The notes under the pieces are model-generated. The model was not told the origin of the DNA and did not search any database. It saw only the letters and a program-made list of their open reading frames with translations. Below are positions 26,098-33,594 of a stretch of DNA of 64,000 bases, piece by piece; the first letter of the stretch is position 1; each line of letters opens with the position of its first letter. A program made the position numbers and the translations under genes. Source of the stretch: an uncultured Cellvibrionales bacterium (GTDB taxonomy: Bacteria; Pseudomonadota; Gammaproteobacteria; Pseudomonadales; Cellvibrionaceae); contig CAJWBQ010000022.1 in assembly GCA_913020115.1 (NCBI GenBank), forward strand, positions 18,917 to 82,916, read 5' to 3'.

Positions 26098-27288
26098 ATG
26101 CGTTATTTTCTCCATGTCGCCATTGTGTTTCTGGCTGCTATTCAGACTCTCAACGCTCAAGAAAAATATCCAAATGAGCTGTTGTCATTAAAGAAGTACT
26201 TTACGGATATTGAAGTTCAAGCGCTAGCGGAAGAGTTTCAGGGCGTTCGTGCATCTGGCGGCTTGCAAGATGGCTTATTTCCTATCCGCATGACAGGTGT
26301 ATCGACGAAGCTCATCGTTGATGCCGCGAATACCTACCTTTCTCTATTGTCTAGTTCTGAACTGTTGCAGACGCAATTCGCCGTTGACAGTTCAGAGTGG
26401 CGTCGGTGGTTTAATGTCGATAACGGTGTTTACGTCCGCCAAGGTTTAAGTTTAAAGGAAATGTCGACTAAGCAGCGGTCCGCCGCACTGCAGATCTTAA
26501 AGGTTTCACTGAGTAAAAAAGGGATGCAGCAGGCCTTTGATATCATGAAGACAGATAGGTCGCTCTCTGAACTAAACTCATCCAGCTTCCTCGACGAGGA
26601 GCTTTACTTTTTAACGATTATGGGCAAACCAAGTGAAAGGGAGCCCTGGGGTTGGCAAATCGATGGTCATCATTTAGTCATCAATTACTTTGTTCTCGGG
26701 GATCAAGTTGTGGTGACACCCACCTTCCTTGGCGCAGAACCTGCGGTCGCTAAAACAGGGAAATATAAGGGCAACGAAGTATTACAAGATGAGCAAGATA
26801 GTGGTTTGCTCTTTATGCAGTCACTTTCGCAGTCTCAGCAACAAGCGGCATTGTTAGAGGCTCAAAAGCAGAATGACAATATGGTCGCCGCTGCCCATAA
26901 AGACAATTTGATATTGGATTACTCAGGACTGCAAGCAAAGACCTTAAGCCCAGTGCGAAAAGAAGCCCTACTCGAACTTATTCACGTATTTGTCAGTAAT
27001 ATCAAAGAAGGGCACGCAAAAGTGCGCATGGACGAAGTACGTAGACACATAGATGATACTTGGTTCGCTTGGGCTGGAGAGGCAAAAGATGACAGTGTTT
27101 TTTATTACCGAATACACAGCCCTGTGATATTGATCGAATTTGACCATCAGCGACCCATTGGCACTAGAATGCTTCATGACCAAGACAAGCCTACACGTGA
27201 TCATATTCATGTTGTTGTGCGTACGCCAAATGGCAACGATTATGGCAAAGACTTATTGAAACAACATTTGAGCAAGCACAAACACTAG
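26098..27288 (+). CDS. Secreted DUF3500 protein of unknown function
   Basis: The 396-residue protein begins with a clear signal peptide ('RYFLHVAIVFLAAIQTLNAQ') and should be exported. The body matches the DUF3500 family, whose hallmark 'EPWGWQIDGHHLVINYFVLG' stretch is present in the middle; 'HIHVVVRTPNGNDYGKDLL' is near the C-terminus. Conserved His residues in 'DGHH' and 'DHIHVV' could bind metal, but this is only a guess. No function is known to me. It stands alone between a strong hairpin and a convergent gene, so it is probably a single-gene transcript. Confidence 0.82.
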   Translation: MRYFLHVAIVFLAAIQTLNAQEKYPNELLSLKKYFTDIEVQALAEEFQGVRASGGLQDGLFPIRMTGVSTKLIVDAANTYLSLLSSSELLQTQFAVDSSEWRRWFNVDNGVYVRQGLSLKEMSTKQRSAALQILKVSLSKKGMQQAFDIMKTDRSLSELNSSSFLDEELYFLTIMGKPSEREPWGWQIDGHHLVINYFVLGDQVVVTPTFLGAEPAVAKTGKYKGNEVLQDEQDSGLLFMQSLSQSQQQAALLEAQKQNDNMVAAAHKDNLILDYSGLQAKTLSPVRKEALLELIHVFVSNIKEGHAKVRMDEVRRHIDDTWFAWAGEAKDDSVFYYRIHSPVILIEFDHQRPIGTRMLHDQDKPTRDHIHVVVRTPNGNDYGKDLLKQHLSKHKH

Positions 27289-27338
27289 CACCATGACTTT
27301 ATGGCGTGTTTAGAATACTAGTTTTAGGGTTTGTGCTT
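27274..27338. terminator. Inverted repeat between convergent genes
   Basis: AAGCACAAAC (27274-27283, inside the 3' end of the DUF3500 gene) is the exact complement of GTTTGTGCTT (27329-27338). The loop is 45 bases. It lies between two convergent stops and may act as a shared terminator, but the loop is long. Confidence 0.3.
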
Positions 27339-27350
27339 CTGTATACGCTA

Positions 27351-28055
27351 CTATTCGGTTTTCTCGTTTACCAGCATACCCATCTTAAATTTCTTTATGG
27401 TAGGTTGTATCAGTGGTCGATAGATCATCCGCAAAAACCAAGCTGGAAAGAATAGTCCGCGCTCTTCGTATTCTACACGGCCTCTTGGGTGTTCCATGAA
27501 GGTGAGCAGAGGCGCTTTGAACTTATAGTCTTTTGTGTGGAGTTCAATGGCGTTAATATGTTTCGGATTCTTATAACCGTAGTGCGCTGGAGCCACAAGC
27601 CTTAGCGGCGCGCCGTGTTTTGAGCATAAAGGTTCACCATTAAGTTCGTCCGCAATTAGAATGTTTGAATCGAGAATGTCGCTCAGCAACATTCGAGCTC
27701 TATAGCCATCTAAGCTTTTAAAAACCACCCAGTGAACAGAGTGATTGAAATCGAGCTGCGGTTTAATGAACTCTTCGTAAAAGTCCACAAATCGATAGCC
27801 TCCCCAATGGAGCCCGCATTTTGTCCAGGTAGTTACGCAGTGAAAATCACTTGTCATGTTGGTTCTAGTGATTTTCTTTAGGTCATCGATCTTTATTTCG
27901 AAGGGCTGTTTTACTTCCCCCGAAATGTCGAGCTGAACAGTCCCGAAGTTCTCCCTGTAGCGATTAGCATATTGTGACAAGCCAAATCTCGGGAATTCGT
28001 CAATTTCTCTTTGACCAATAGGTAAAGTGTGTTCAGCTTGATCTGATTTCATCAT
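27351..28055 (-). CDS. Sulfite-oxidase-fold molybdopterin oxidoreductase
   Basis: A 234-residue protein with the oxidoreductase molybdopterin-binding domain of the SUOX/MsrP family. The cofactor-ligating cysteine is C73 in 'SDFHCVTTWTKCGLHWGG', and 'CSKHGAPLRLVAPAHYGYKN' carries the arginine/lysine contacts to the pterin. There is no signal peptide, heme or dimerisation domain, so it is a minimal cytoplasmic form, with 'FMEHPRGRVEYEERG' at the C-terminal side. It is the last gene of a TetR-AarF-membrane protein operon; the gap to the previous gene is 7 bp. GAGAGA precedes the double ATG. The substrate is unknown; the small membrane protein next to it could be its electron partner, but it shows no heme motif. 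Confidence 0.87.
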   Translation of the reverse strand: MMKSDQAEHTLPIGQREIDEFPRFGLSQYANRYRENFGTVQLDISGEVKQPFEIKIDDLKKITRTNMTSDFHCVTTWTKCGLHWGGYRFVDFYEEFIKPQLDFNHSVHWVVFKSLDGYRARMLLSDILDSNILIADELNGEPLCSKHGAPLRLVAPAHYGYKNPKHINAIELHTKDYKFKAPLLTFMEHPRGRVEYEERGLFFPAWFLRMIYRPLIQPTIKKFKMGMLVNEKTE

Positions 28056-28062
28056 GATTCTC

Positions 28063-28473
28063 TCAGGTGTTATAAGCTACAGCGGCGGCCAGAAAGCAAA
28101 GCGTTGCTAGTGATATTCCAATGGCTGGAATCTTGAACCAATATTTCACGGCCAAAATCAAATAACAAATGCCAATTCCAGCGGGTAATGTTGAAAACCA
28201 TAGTGAACTTTGAATGATTTCATTATGCATGATTGCGAGTGGAATAAAGAATAATGCTATCAGTATGGCGCCAATGCTATGGCTCGCATTAAAGCCTATT
28301 AATCCATGCCAAATGGTGGTTTCTTGAGTCAGCCTCGGAGAGGTGTTCTCCATTGCGTATTTCACCTCGATGTCGCGAGGGTCAAATTTATGGGTAAAAA
28401 AGGTATAAAATAGGTGTATTGACCCTAGTGTTCCAAAAATAAGTGAACCGGTAATCAGTAAGACCTGAGCCAT
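28063..28473 (-). CDS. Small four-helix membrane protein, unknown
   Basis: The 136-residue protein has four hydrophobic segments (about 3-24, 46-70, 73-97, 107-132). A motif 'WHGLIGFNASHSIGAIL' lies at the start of the second helix; I recall similar 'NASHSxG' motifs in uncharacterised membrane proteins but cannot name a family with confidence. It is flanked within one operon by an AarF-type kinase-like gene (43 bp upstream) and a molybdopterin oxidoreductase (7 bp downstream), so it is probably expressed with them under TetR control. Confidence 0.75.
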   Translation of the reverse strand: MAQVLLITGSLIFGTLGSIHLFYTFFTHKFDPRDIEVKYAMENTSPRLTQETTIWHGLIGFNASHSIGAILIALFFIPLAIMHNEIIQSSLWFSTLPAGIGICYLILAVKYWFKIPAIGISLATLCFLAAAVAYNT

Positions 28474-28516
28474 GCTGCCTTCCTTTATAATAAATTTTAG
28501 CTTTCAAAAATCAGCT

Positions 28517-29854
28517 TTAGATGTTGTGAAATTTCATCCAATCCGTTTTCACAACAGCACCAATGTCAGTAAGTAGGTTCATTAAGCCGAGATGAGCCCT
28601 GTCGAAACAAAGTTGTTCCTGGTGGAACCCATTCAGAAATTTCACTAAGGCTCGGCTGTCTTCACTGGGCCTTCCTGGGCAAGGCTGTTTATCTTGAAAA
28701 TCAAACTCTTCACTGGCGTAGGCTTCACAAAGCCAGCGGCCGAAGGGTTCTATGGAGGCTTGTATCTCTTGTTTAAATTGATCCAAGCTTACGGTTTCCG
28801 AGATCACCTTTAGCGATTGATATACTTTAAGTAGTGTTTCGGAACTTCCTCCGTTGTGAAAGGTGTCCACTAGCGCCGGAATGAGCTTCACGAAAGAGGA
28901 AATAAACTCTTGGCCTAGACTTCTGACGCATCCGAAATCGAGTGCGCCCAAGTTTCCGTCGCTTAGCACGAGAAAATTTCCGGGATGGAGATCTGCATTA
29001 ATGCGCCGTAAATCCAATGCACAATACCAAAAGTAGTCAAATAGTTTCTGCCCCACTTGATCTCGTTGCTGCTGTGATGGGTGAGTGGCCAGCCATTCGG
29101 GCAAATGCAAGCCGTCTAACATCTCTAGGCTCAGGATTCTTTTGCTGGATAGCTCTTCAGCTACGCTGGGAATGCGAACTCCAGGAATTTTTACATTGTC
29201 TTGAAACCATTTGATGTTGTCCGCTTCGACATGATAATCAACTTCCTCTCGCAACCTATCTTGCATCTCGTTCATAGTGATCGACAAGACATTCTTTTGT
29301 GGCAGTAGATCACTGCTGGCGGAAAGCGCTGAGAATAGCGTTTCAATGATTCGTAGGTCACTTTCTATGCTTGCGGAAATCCCTGGATACTGAACTTTCA
29401 CCGCCACAGAAGCACCCTTGTGAGTTGTGGCTCGATGAACCTGCCCAATACTTGCCGCGGCAAAAGCTTGGCTGTCAAAATGGTGAAAGAGTTCGCTGGG
29501 TGTTTTGTAGAACTCTTGGATAAACTGTTTTCTCACCAAAGCGCGATTGATAGGGGGTACTTGATAGCAAGCTTCCTTTAGTTTTTCTCGAATAGAAACT
29601 GGAAGAATGTCAGCTTCCATGCTCAAGATCTGTGAAACTTTTAGTGCTGTCCCGCGTAATTTCGTGAGTACAGAAAATACTAGCTCGGCGATTTCTTCCT
29701 CGTGGCGAAGCCTGGAAGCGGGTTCGTTTTTTTTCTTCATGACCAGAGAGCGAGCTTTGTAACCTACATGTTTTGCGCCGATTCTTGCCGCGGTTATGCC
29801 GGTTAAAGTGCTGCGCTTTAATTTTGATGTTGGTATGTTTGTTTTAGTCGGCAT
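28517..29854 (-). CDS. AarF/UbiB (ABC1) atypical kinase family protein
   Basis: UbiB-like proteins are ATP-binding, protein-kinase-fold proteins linked to ubiquinone or other prenyl-lipid metabolism. This 445-residue member has the ATP lysine in 'VAVKVQYPG', the Ala-rich loop 'AAASIGQVH', 'DLHPGNFLV' and 'DFG' in 'LGALDFGCV'. The family-specific KxGQ motif in the N-terminal extension reads KVSQ (residues 72-75), so the glycine is changed. No C-terminal membrane pair is obvious, unlike classical UbiB. It lies 9 bp after the TetR gene, in the same operon. It is probably not the housekeeping UbiB but a paralogue with a special role. Confidence 0.9.
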   Translation of the reverse strand: MPTKTNIPTSKLKRSTLTGITAARIGAKHVGYKARSLVMKKKNEPASRLRHEEEIAELVFSVLTKLRGTALKVSQILSMEADILPVSIREKLKEACYQVPPINRALVRKQFIQEFYKTPSELFHHFDSQAFAAASIGQVHRATTHKGASVAVKVQYPGISASIESDLRIIETLFSALSASSDLLPQKNVLSITMNEMQDRLREEVDYHVEADNIKWFQDNVKIPGVRIPSVAEELSSKRILSLEMLDGLHLPEWLATHPSQQQRDQVGQKLFDYFWYCALDLRRINADLHPGNFLVLSDGNLGALDFGCVRSLGQEFISSFVKLIPALVDTFHNGGSSETLLKVYQSLKVISETVSLDQFKQEIQASIEPFGRWLCEAYASEEFDFQDKQPCPGRPSEDSRALVKFLNGFHQEQLCFDRAHLGLMNLLTDIGAVVKTDWMKFHNI

Positions 29855-29863
29855 AGTGTTTTC

Positions 29864-30583
29864 CTAGGGAGAGAATGATTTCGCAACAACCATTTTGTTA
29901 AGAAAACTACTGCCCATGAACTTAAACAAATGTGCTTTGACAAAGAAACTCACTAAGTCGGTCATTTTGCTAACGATGCCAGTTTTAAGGATTTCGATAC
30001 CAAGGGATAGAGACATATCCACCAGTTGAGTGGTGTTGCTGAACTCATCAGAGTCGTCTTTAATCCAGTAAAGCAAAATCGCGAGAATAAAGTCGTTGGT
30101 TAGCTTTGCAGTATAGGCTGTAAACGGTGACTTCTCGATCTCTCCCAATTGCTCCGCTTCTGTAAACATATCGTGAATCAAGCCCACAAACTCTTTCCTA
30201 ACCGGCGTCACATCCTCAAATAAGACGCTGGGTGACTGCATAATCATTTGCAGGCTGTCGGCCACAAACTCCCGATCTGGCAGTAAGCTTTCAAGATAGA
30301 TATCAATTAGCAACTGAAGTTTTTCCTGCAGAGAATGCTCCTCTAGGCCGGATTCTTGGCTAAAGGTCTCAACAGCTTGTTCGGCTCGCAAGGAGTAAAA
30401 AGCAAAAATAAGCTTATCTTTGCTTGGGAAATACTTGTAGATCGTCGCGTCACCAATGCCCACTTCACGAGCAATTTGCTTCATAGTGGTCGATTCAAAG
30501 CCCTTTTCTGAGAACATTTCCACCGCAGCATGGATGATAGAGCGGCGAATTTCTTCTTTTTTCTCTTGGGATACTCTGGCCAT
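29864..30583 (-). CDS. TetR/AcrR-family repressor
   Basis: I start at ATG 30583 ('MARVSQEKKEEIRRSIIHAA'), where the TetR DNA-binding domain begins; the ATG at 30601 adds six residues and would overlap the putative operator further. The helix-turn-helix 'TTMKQIAREVGIGDATIYKYF' is typical, followed by a ~190-residue ligand domain. The gene heads the operon TetR-AarF-membrane protein-molybdopterin enzyme. Two near-identical palindromes with core GATA-N5-TATC lie right upstream (30584-30600 and 30628-30644), as expected for autorepression. The inducer is unknown. Confidence 0.92.
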   Translation of the reverse strand: MARVSQEKKEEIRRSIIHAAVEMFSEKGFESTTMKQIAREVGIGDATIYKYFPSKDKLIFAFYSLRAEQAVETFSQESGLEEHSLQEKLQLLIDIYLESLLPDREFVADSLQMIMQSPSVLFEDVTPVRKEFVGLIHDMFTEAEQLGEIEKSPFTAYTAKLTNDFILAILLYWIKDDSDEFSNTTQLVDMSLSLGIEILKTGIVSKMTDLVSFFVKAHLFKFMGSSFLNKMVVAKSFSP

Positions 30584-30600
30584 AACGATACTCGCTATCA
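30584..30600. promoter_or_regulatory. Probable TetR operator, proximal copy
   Basis: AACGATACTCGCTATCA has the palindromic core GATA-N5-TATC. It is the inverted, 14-of-17 match of the distal copy at 30628-30644. It touches the start codon of the TetR gene, so binding would block transcription or initiation. Confidence 0.6.
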
Positions 30601-30627
30601 ATAATGTATATAAAATAGTGGCTTATA

Positions 30628-30644
30628 TGATAGATGGTATCGTT
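30628..30644. promoter_or_regulatory. Probable TetR operator, distal copy
   Basis: TGATAGATGGTATCGTT has the core GATA-N5-TATC and lies with its centre 42 bp (four helical turns) from the centre of the proximal copy. A T/A-rich stretch suited to a minus-strand -10 box (TATACATTAT, 30601-30610) lies between the two sites. Confidence 0.6.
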
Positions 30645-30681
30645 AAAAGGTCAAGTAATTGTTCACAATTTTAGAGAGTGT

Positions 30682-30782
30682 GGGGGTCAAGTCTTGCGTT
30701 TTGCCTTTCAGGGGGAGGGAATCAAGTCTAGCCTGCTCGGAAAAGGCAAAAGGCAAAAGGCAAAAGGCAAGACTTGACCCCC
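30682..30782. repeat. REP-like inverted repeat element, copy A
   Basis: The left arm GGGGGTCAAGTCTTG (30682-30696) plus a GTTTTGCC tail is the complement of the right arm ending in CAAGACTTGACCCCC (30768-30782). The right arm contains four tandem AAAAGGC units (30741-30768). The same arm sequence recurs at 32180-32286, so this is a dispersed element. Such GGGGTCAAG-type palindromes resemble REP sequences mobilised by RAYT transposases. No transposase gene is in the window. Confidence 0.85.
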
Positions 30783-30802
30783 TATTCTGAGCCCCTATTG
30801 AT

Positions 30803-31660
30803 CTAAGATTCCGAAAGAGTTGTGGCCAGGAAACGCATTACAATTTTTATGCGTTCGACTTTGCGTAAATCCGGATGGGTCAGAACCCATAACTGGTTAG
30901 TCTTTACGTGTTTAAAAGTGAATAAGCGCTCTAGTCCAACTAACATTAAATCATCAGGTAGCAGGGCCAGACCGAGGCCGCTTTGGGACAAGTAAGACAT
31001 CGCCACCAGATCATCGCATCGTGAAATAACGTTTCCTGTATGGTGTTTATCCAGCCATTGGTAGGCTGGGTGGCTACTCAGTGCGCCGCTTGCACCGATA
31101 ATTTTATGATATTGAAGGCTTTCTAAATTTTCCGGACAACCCTGCTGTAGTAGGTATTCTGGGGCGGCGTAAACCCCCCACTTGATGCGACGAATCTCTC
31201 GGCCAACTAAATGCTCGGGGGGTGAAGGAGTGACACGAATCGCAATATCGGCAAGGCGATTACTCATATTTAACTCGGAGTTTGTGACCAAGAGCTCCGT
31301 TTGAATATCGGGGTGGAGTTTACTCAATTCCGCTAGGTGTTTAGGCAGTTCATGGTAAGAAAAGCTGCTGGGGGCTGTGATTCGCACCGTACCTTTTGGT
31401 TGAGTGTCTTTGCCTGCTATTTCACGCTCAATGTCAGCAAACGAATGGCTTATACGCTGTGCGTGACCGAGCATTTCTTCGCCGATTTCGGTGAGCTCAT
31501 AGCGACCGTTCAAGCGCTCAAAGAGGCGCCCAACCTGCTCCTCAAATTCATTGAGTCGCCGGTAAACTGTAGAGTGGCTCATGCCAAGCGATTCAGCAGC
31601 CCCCACCAGGGAATTGCTGTGAGCAACCGCTATAAATATCTTAAGTGCATTCCAATCCAA
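30803..31660 (-). CDS. LysR-family transcriptional regulator
   Basis: A 285-residue LysR protein with the N-terminal winged helix ('LVGAAESLGMSHSTVYRRLNEFEEQVG') and a periplasmic-binding-like ligand domain. It is divergent from a VOC/glyoxalase-like gene, the classical LysR arrangement, and three TTTGCAAA palindromes at 31681-31729 lie in the shared promoter region. The expected role is ligand-dependent control of that gene and of itself. A related pairing is known for LysR regulators next to small VOC-fold enzymes; the inducer is not predictable. Confidence 0.93.
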   Translation of the reverse strand: MDWNALKIFIAVAHSNSLVGAAESLGMSHSTVYRRLNEFEEQVGRLFERLNGRYELTEIGEEMLGHAQRISHSFADIEREIAGKDTQPKGTVRITAPSSFSYHELPKHLAELSKLHPDIQTELLVTNSELNMSNRLADIAIRVTPSPPEHLVGREIRRIKWGVYAAPEYLLQQGCPENLESLQYHKIIGASGALSSHPAYQWLDKHHTGNVISRCDDLVAMSYLSQSGLGLALLPDDLMLVGLERLFTFKHVKTNQLWVLTHPDLRKVERIKIVMRFLATTLSES

Positions 31661-31680
31661 GAGTTCATCCAGTTGTCATT

Positions 31681-31729
31681 TTTGCAAAATCTAATGGCAT
31701 ATTTGCAAATTGTCTTCACATTTGCAAAT
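31681..31729. promoter_or_regulatory. Three phased TTTGCAAA palindromes (LysR operator candidate)
   Basis: TTTGCAAA occurs at 31681, 31702 and 31721, spaced 21 and 19 bp, that is two helical turns each. The latter two are embedded in the perfect palindrome ATTTGCAAAT. They lie 21-70 bp upstream of the LysR start and upstream of the divergent VOC gene, so they are good candidates for the LysR recognition and activation sites. Confidence 0.6.
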
Positions 31730-31808
31730 CGCTATCATCCAGTCGTGCGATGACAAGCCGCCACGCTAGCGCTTCAGGCGCCATGAACTCAGATTAGGAA
31801 TATGAAAT

Positions 31809-32180
31809 ATGATTGGTTACACCACTATTGGCACAAATGATTTGGCAGGGTCTGCTTCGTTCTACGACGCCTTATTTACGACCTTGGGAGCGGGCAGGGC
31901 TATGGAGGCCGATGACTTTATTGCCTGGGGTCAGGCGGAGAATACACCGATGTTCTCAATTCACATCCCCGCTGATGGCGAGGCGGCAACGGTTGGCAAC
32001 GGCGTTATGATCGGTCTTGCGGCTGCCACTAGCGAGACCGTAGATGAAATATATGACCTGGCAATCGCGCTTGGTGGATCTTGCGAGGGACAGCCGGGCC
32101 CACGAGGAGATGGAGGCTTTTATGCTGGGTACTTCCGTGATCTTGATGGTAATAAACTCAATGTACATTGCATGATCTAG
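31809..32180 (+). CDS. VOC/glyoxalase-fold protein
   Basis: A 123-residue single-module protein of the vicinal-oxygen-chelate superfamily ('MIGYTTIGTNDLAGSASFYDALFTTLGAGR' at the start, ending 'YAGYFRDLDGNKLNVHCMI'). Members include glyoxalases, dioxygenases and resistance proteins. The metal ligand His at the first strand is not obvious ('IGYTTIGTNDL' has no His), so it may be a binding rather than a catalytic member. AGGA stands nine bases before the ATG. Its divergent LysR neighbour probably controls it. A REP-like element begins exactly at its stop codon. Confidence 0.88.
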   Translation: MIGYTTIGTNDLAGSASFYDALFTTLGAGRAMEADDFIAWGQAENTPMFSIHIPADGEAATVGNGVMIGLAAATSETVDEIYDLAIALGGSCEGQPGPRGDGGFYAGYFRDLDGNKLNVHCMI

Positions 32181-32286
32181 CATGGTCGGGGTCAAGTCTT
32201 GCCTTTTGCCCTTTTTGCATGGTCGGGGTCAAGTCTTGCCTTTTGCCCTTTTTGGAAAAGGCAAAAGACAAGACTTGACCCCGAAC
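32180..32286. repeat. REP-like element, copy B, with a 37-bp tandem duplication of the left arm
   Basis: A 37-bp unit containing GGTCGGGGTCAAGTCTTG is present twice in tandem without change (32180-32216 and 32217-32253). It is followed by the complementary arm CAAGACTTGACCCC (32269-32282). The unit shares its core with copy A at 30682-30782. The element fills the whole gap between two convergent genes, where the hairpin could also terminate transcription from both sides. Confidence 0.88.
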
Positions 32287-32287
32287 C

Positions 32288-33583
32288 TTAAGCTGCTCCT
32301 AGAGTCTCGCTAAGCACTGGCCAGCGATCAACAATCTCCCCGTGCTCATATACGGCAATTTCACCAAACTGCAAAAATACCGACTCACTTTGTGTGGGCC
32401 GTAAAAATACCCAATCATCGGCTTTTAAATCGATGCGCTGGGAACCGTTATACATTTCTTGATTAGACGAGCGCCCAAATAGAGGGTTCAAGCTCAAACC
32501 TTCAGGTGAGGCTGCGTTTGCTTTCCAGTAACCGCCGTAAGTGAAAAAAGTTTTTTGCCGGTTGGGGTTCCAAAGTGTCATGAGTTTGCCAACACCGGCG
32601 GGGCCGGGTAATTCCAGATGATCGAGCGCTTTGATTACGGGCGTAGCAATAAACGCTGCGGGCCGGTGGTCGGCTAATTCCGGTGTATCGAAATCGCTGG
32701 GTTTAACCAGACAAGAGCCAGCAGAAAGTTCATTCAATGGCACCGCAGCGTTGTTATACAGGCGGTAGGTTGGGCTGCCGGCGCCGTTAAGAGTCAGCTC
32801 GTCAAGATTGCGGCCGGTTACCTCGCGCGCCACCGCTAACATCTCGCTATACACCTTCATTGCTTTGTCGCGGCTTGCCAGCTTGTCGCCGGGCAATTTT
32901 GCCACATGGGGTTCATACCCCATAAAGCCTGACAAGCTAAGTGCGGGACCCGCTTCAATGACTGACAATATCTCTCTGAGTTCGTCAGCTTGATTGACAC
33001 CGCCTCGGTGCAAACCCACATCCAATTCTATGTTGATCTGCATGGTGATGCCCAGTCGCTGTGCCAAGCTCTGGTATTGACGAACGCGAGTGGGGGTATC
33101 CAAGAGCCACTGCAGCTGGCTTGCATGGTCAAAGTTACTGTCTTTACTCAGCGCTCGATAAAAGTTTTCAGCCGAAGCCACGGGCAGTGGCTTACCCATC
33201 AATACATCGGCCTGTGGTATCTGCTGAGCAACTTGGTTTAGAAAAGGTTGATGGAACAGCATCAAACGCTGGGTGCCCGCACCTTTCATTACTGTTTCAA
33301 GTAGGGGGATTGATGGCAAAGATTTGGCCACAATCCGATAGTCGAACTGTGAGCCAATATGCTTGCTCAATTGTGCAATGTTCTGCTCTAGTAAGGTTTT
33401 ATCTAAAACAAGTGTGGGTTGAGCAAATCGAGCTCGATCTAAGGCCTCTCCCATCTCTTTAAAGTAGGGCTTGTGGTTTTGGCCTATGATTTTTGGTCTG
33501 GCATAAGCGGCGGCGCCAAGAGCCCCAAGAGTTAATCCTCCCAGTAAGACTTTGCGGCGCGAAGTGCCTGATGTGCTTGCCAT
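32288..33583 (-). CDS. Tat-exported PLP enzyme of the alanine racemase/D-threonine aldolase (DSD1) superfamily
   Basis: The 431-residue protein starts with a twin-arginine signal ('SRRKVLLGGLTLGALGAAAY'), so it should act in the periplasm. The body is a fold-type III PLP barrel with Schiff-base lysine K87 in 'YRIVAKSLPSIPLLE', and a C-terminal D-serine-dehydratase-like domain. In metal-dependent members of this family the C-terminal domain has a His-x-Cys metal pair after 'P'; here the matching stretch reads 'RPTQSESVF' (from residue 395), so the pair seems to be missing. It is the last gene of a TonB receptor-cytochrome-flavoprotein operon, 11 bp after the flavoprotein gene. Possible roles are racemase, aldolase or dehydratase on an amino or hydroxy-amino compound. 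Confidence 0.85.
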   Translation of the reverse strand: MASTSGTSRRKVLLGGLTLGALGAAAYARPKIIGQNHKPYFKEMGEALDRARFAQPTLVLDKTLLEQNIAQLSKHIGSQFDYRIVAKSLPSIPLLETVMKGAGTQRLMLFHQPFLNQVAQQIPQADVLMGKPLPVASAENFYRALSKDSNFDHASQLQWLLDTPTRVRQYQSLAQRLGITMQINIELDVGLHRGGVNQADELREILSVIEAGPALSLSGFMGYEPHVAKLPGDKLASRDKAMKVYSEMLAVAREVTGRNLDELTLNGAGSPTYRLYNNAAVPLNELSAGSCLVKPSDFDTPELADHRPAAFIATPVIKALDHLELPGPAGVGKLMTLWNPNRQKTFFTYGGYWKANAASPEGLSLNPLFGRSSNQEMYNGSQRIDLKADDWVFLRPTQSESVFLQFGEIAVYEHGEIVDRWPVLSETLGAA

Positions 33584-33594
33584 GATGCTTCCTT

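Noticed and set aside
28517..29854. Housekeeping ubiquinone-synthesis UbiB
   Set aside because: No ubiE or ubiJ neighbours, no C-terminal membrane pair and an altered KxGQ motif; it sits in a TetR-regulated accessory operon.
30741..30769. AAAAGGC repeats as a possible CRISPR array
   Set aside because: Seven-base units have no spacers and form one arm of a hairpin element shared with 32180-32286.
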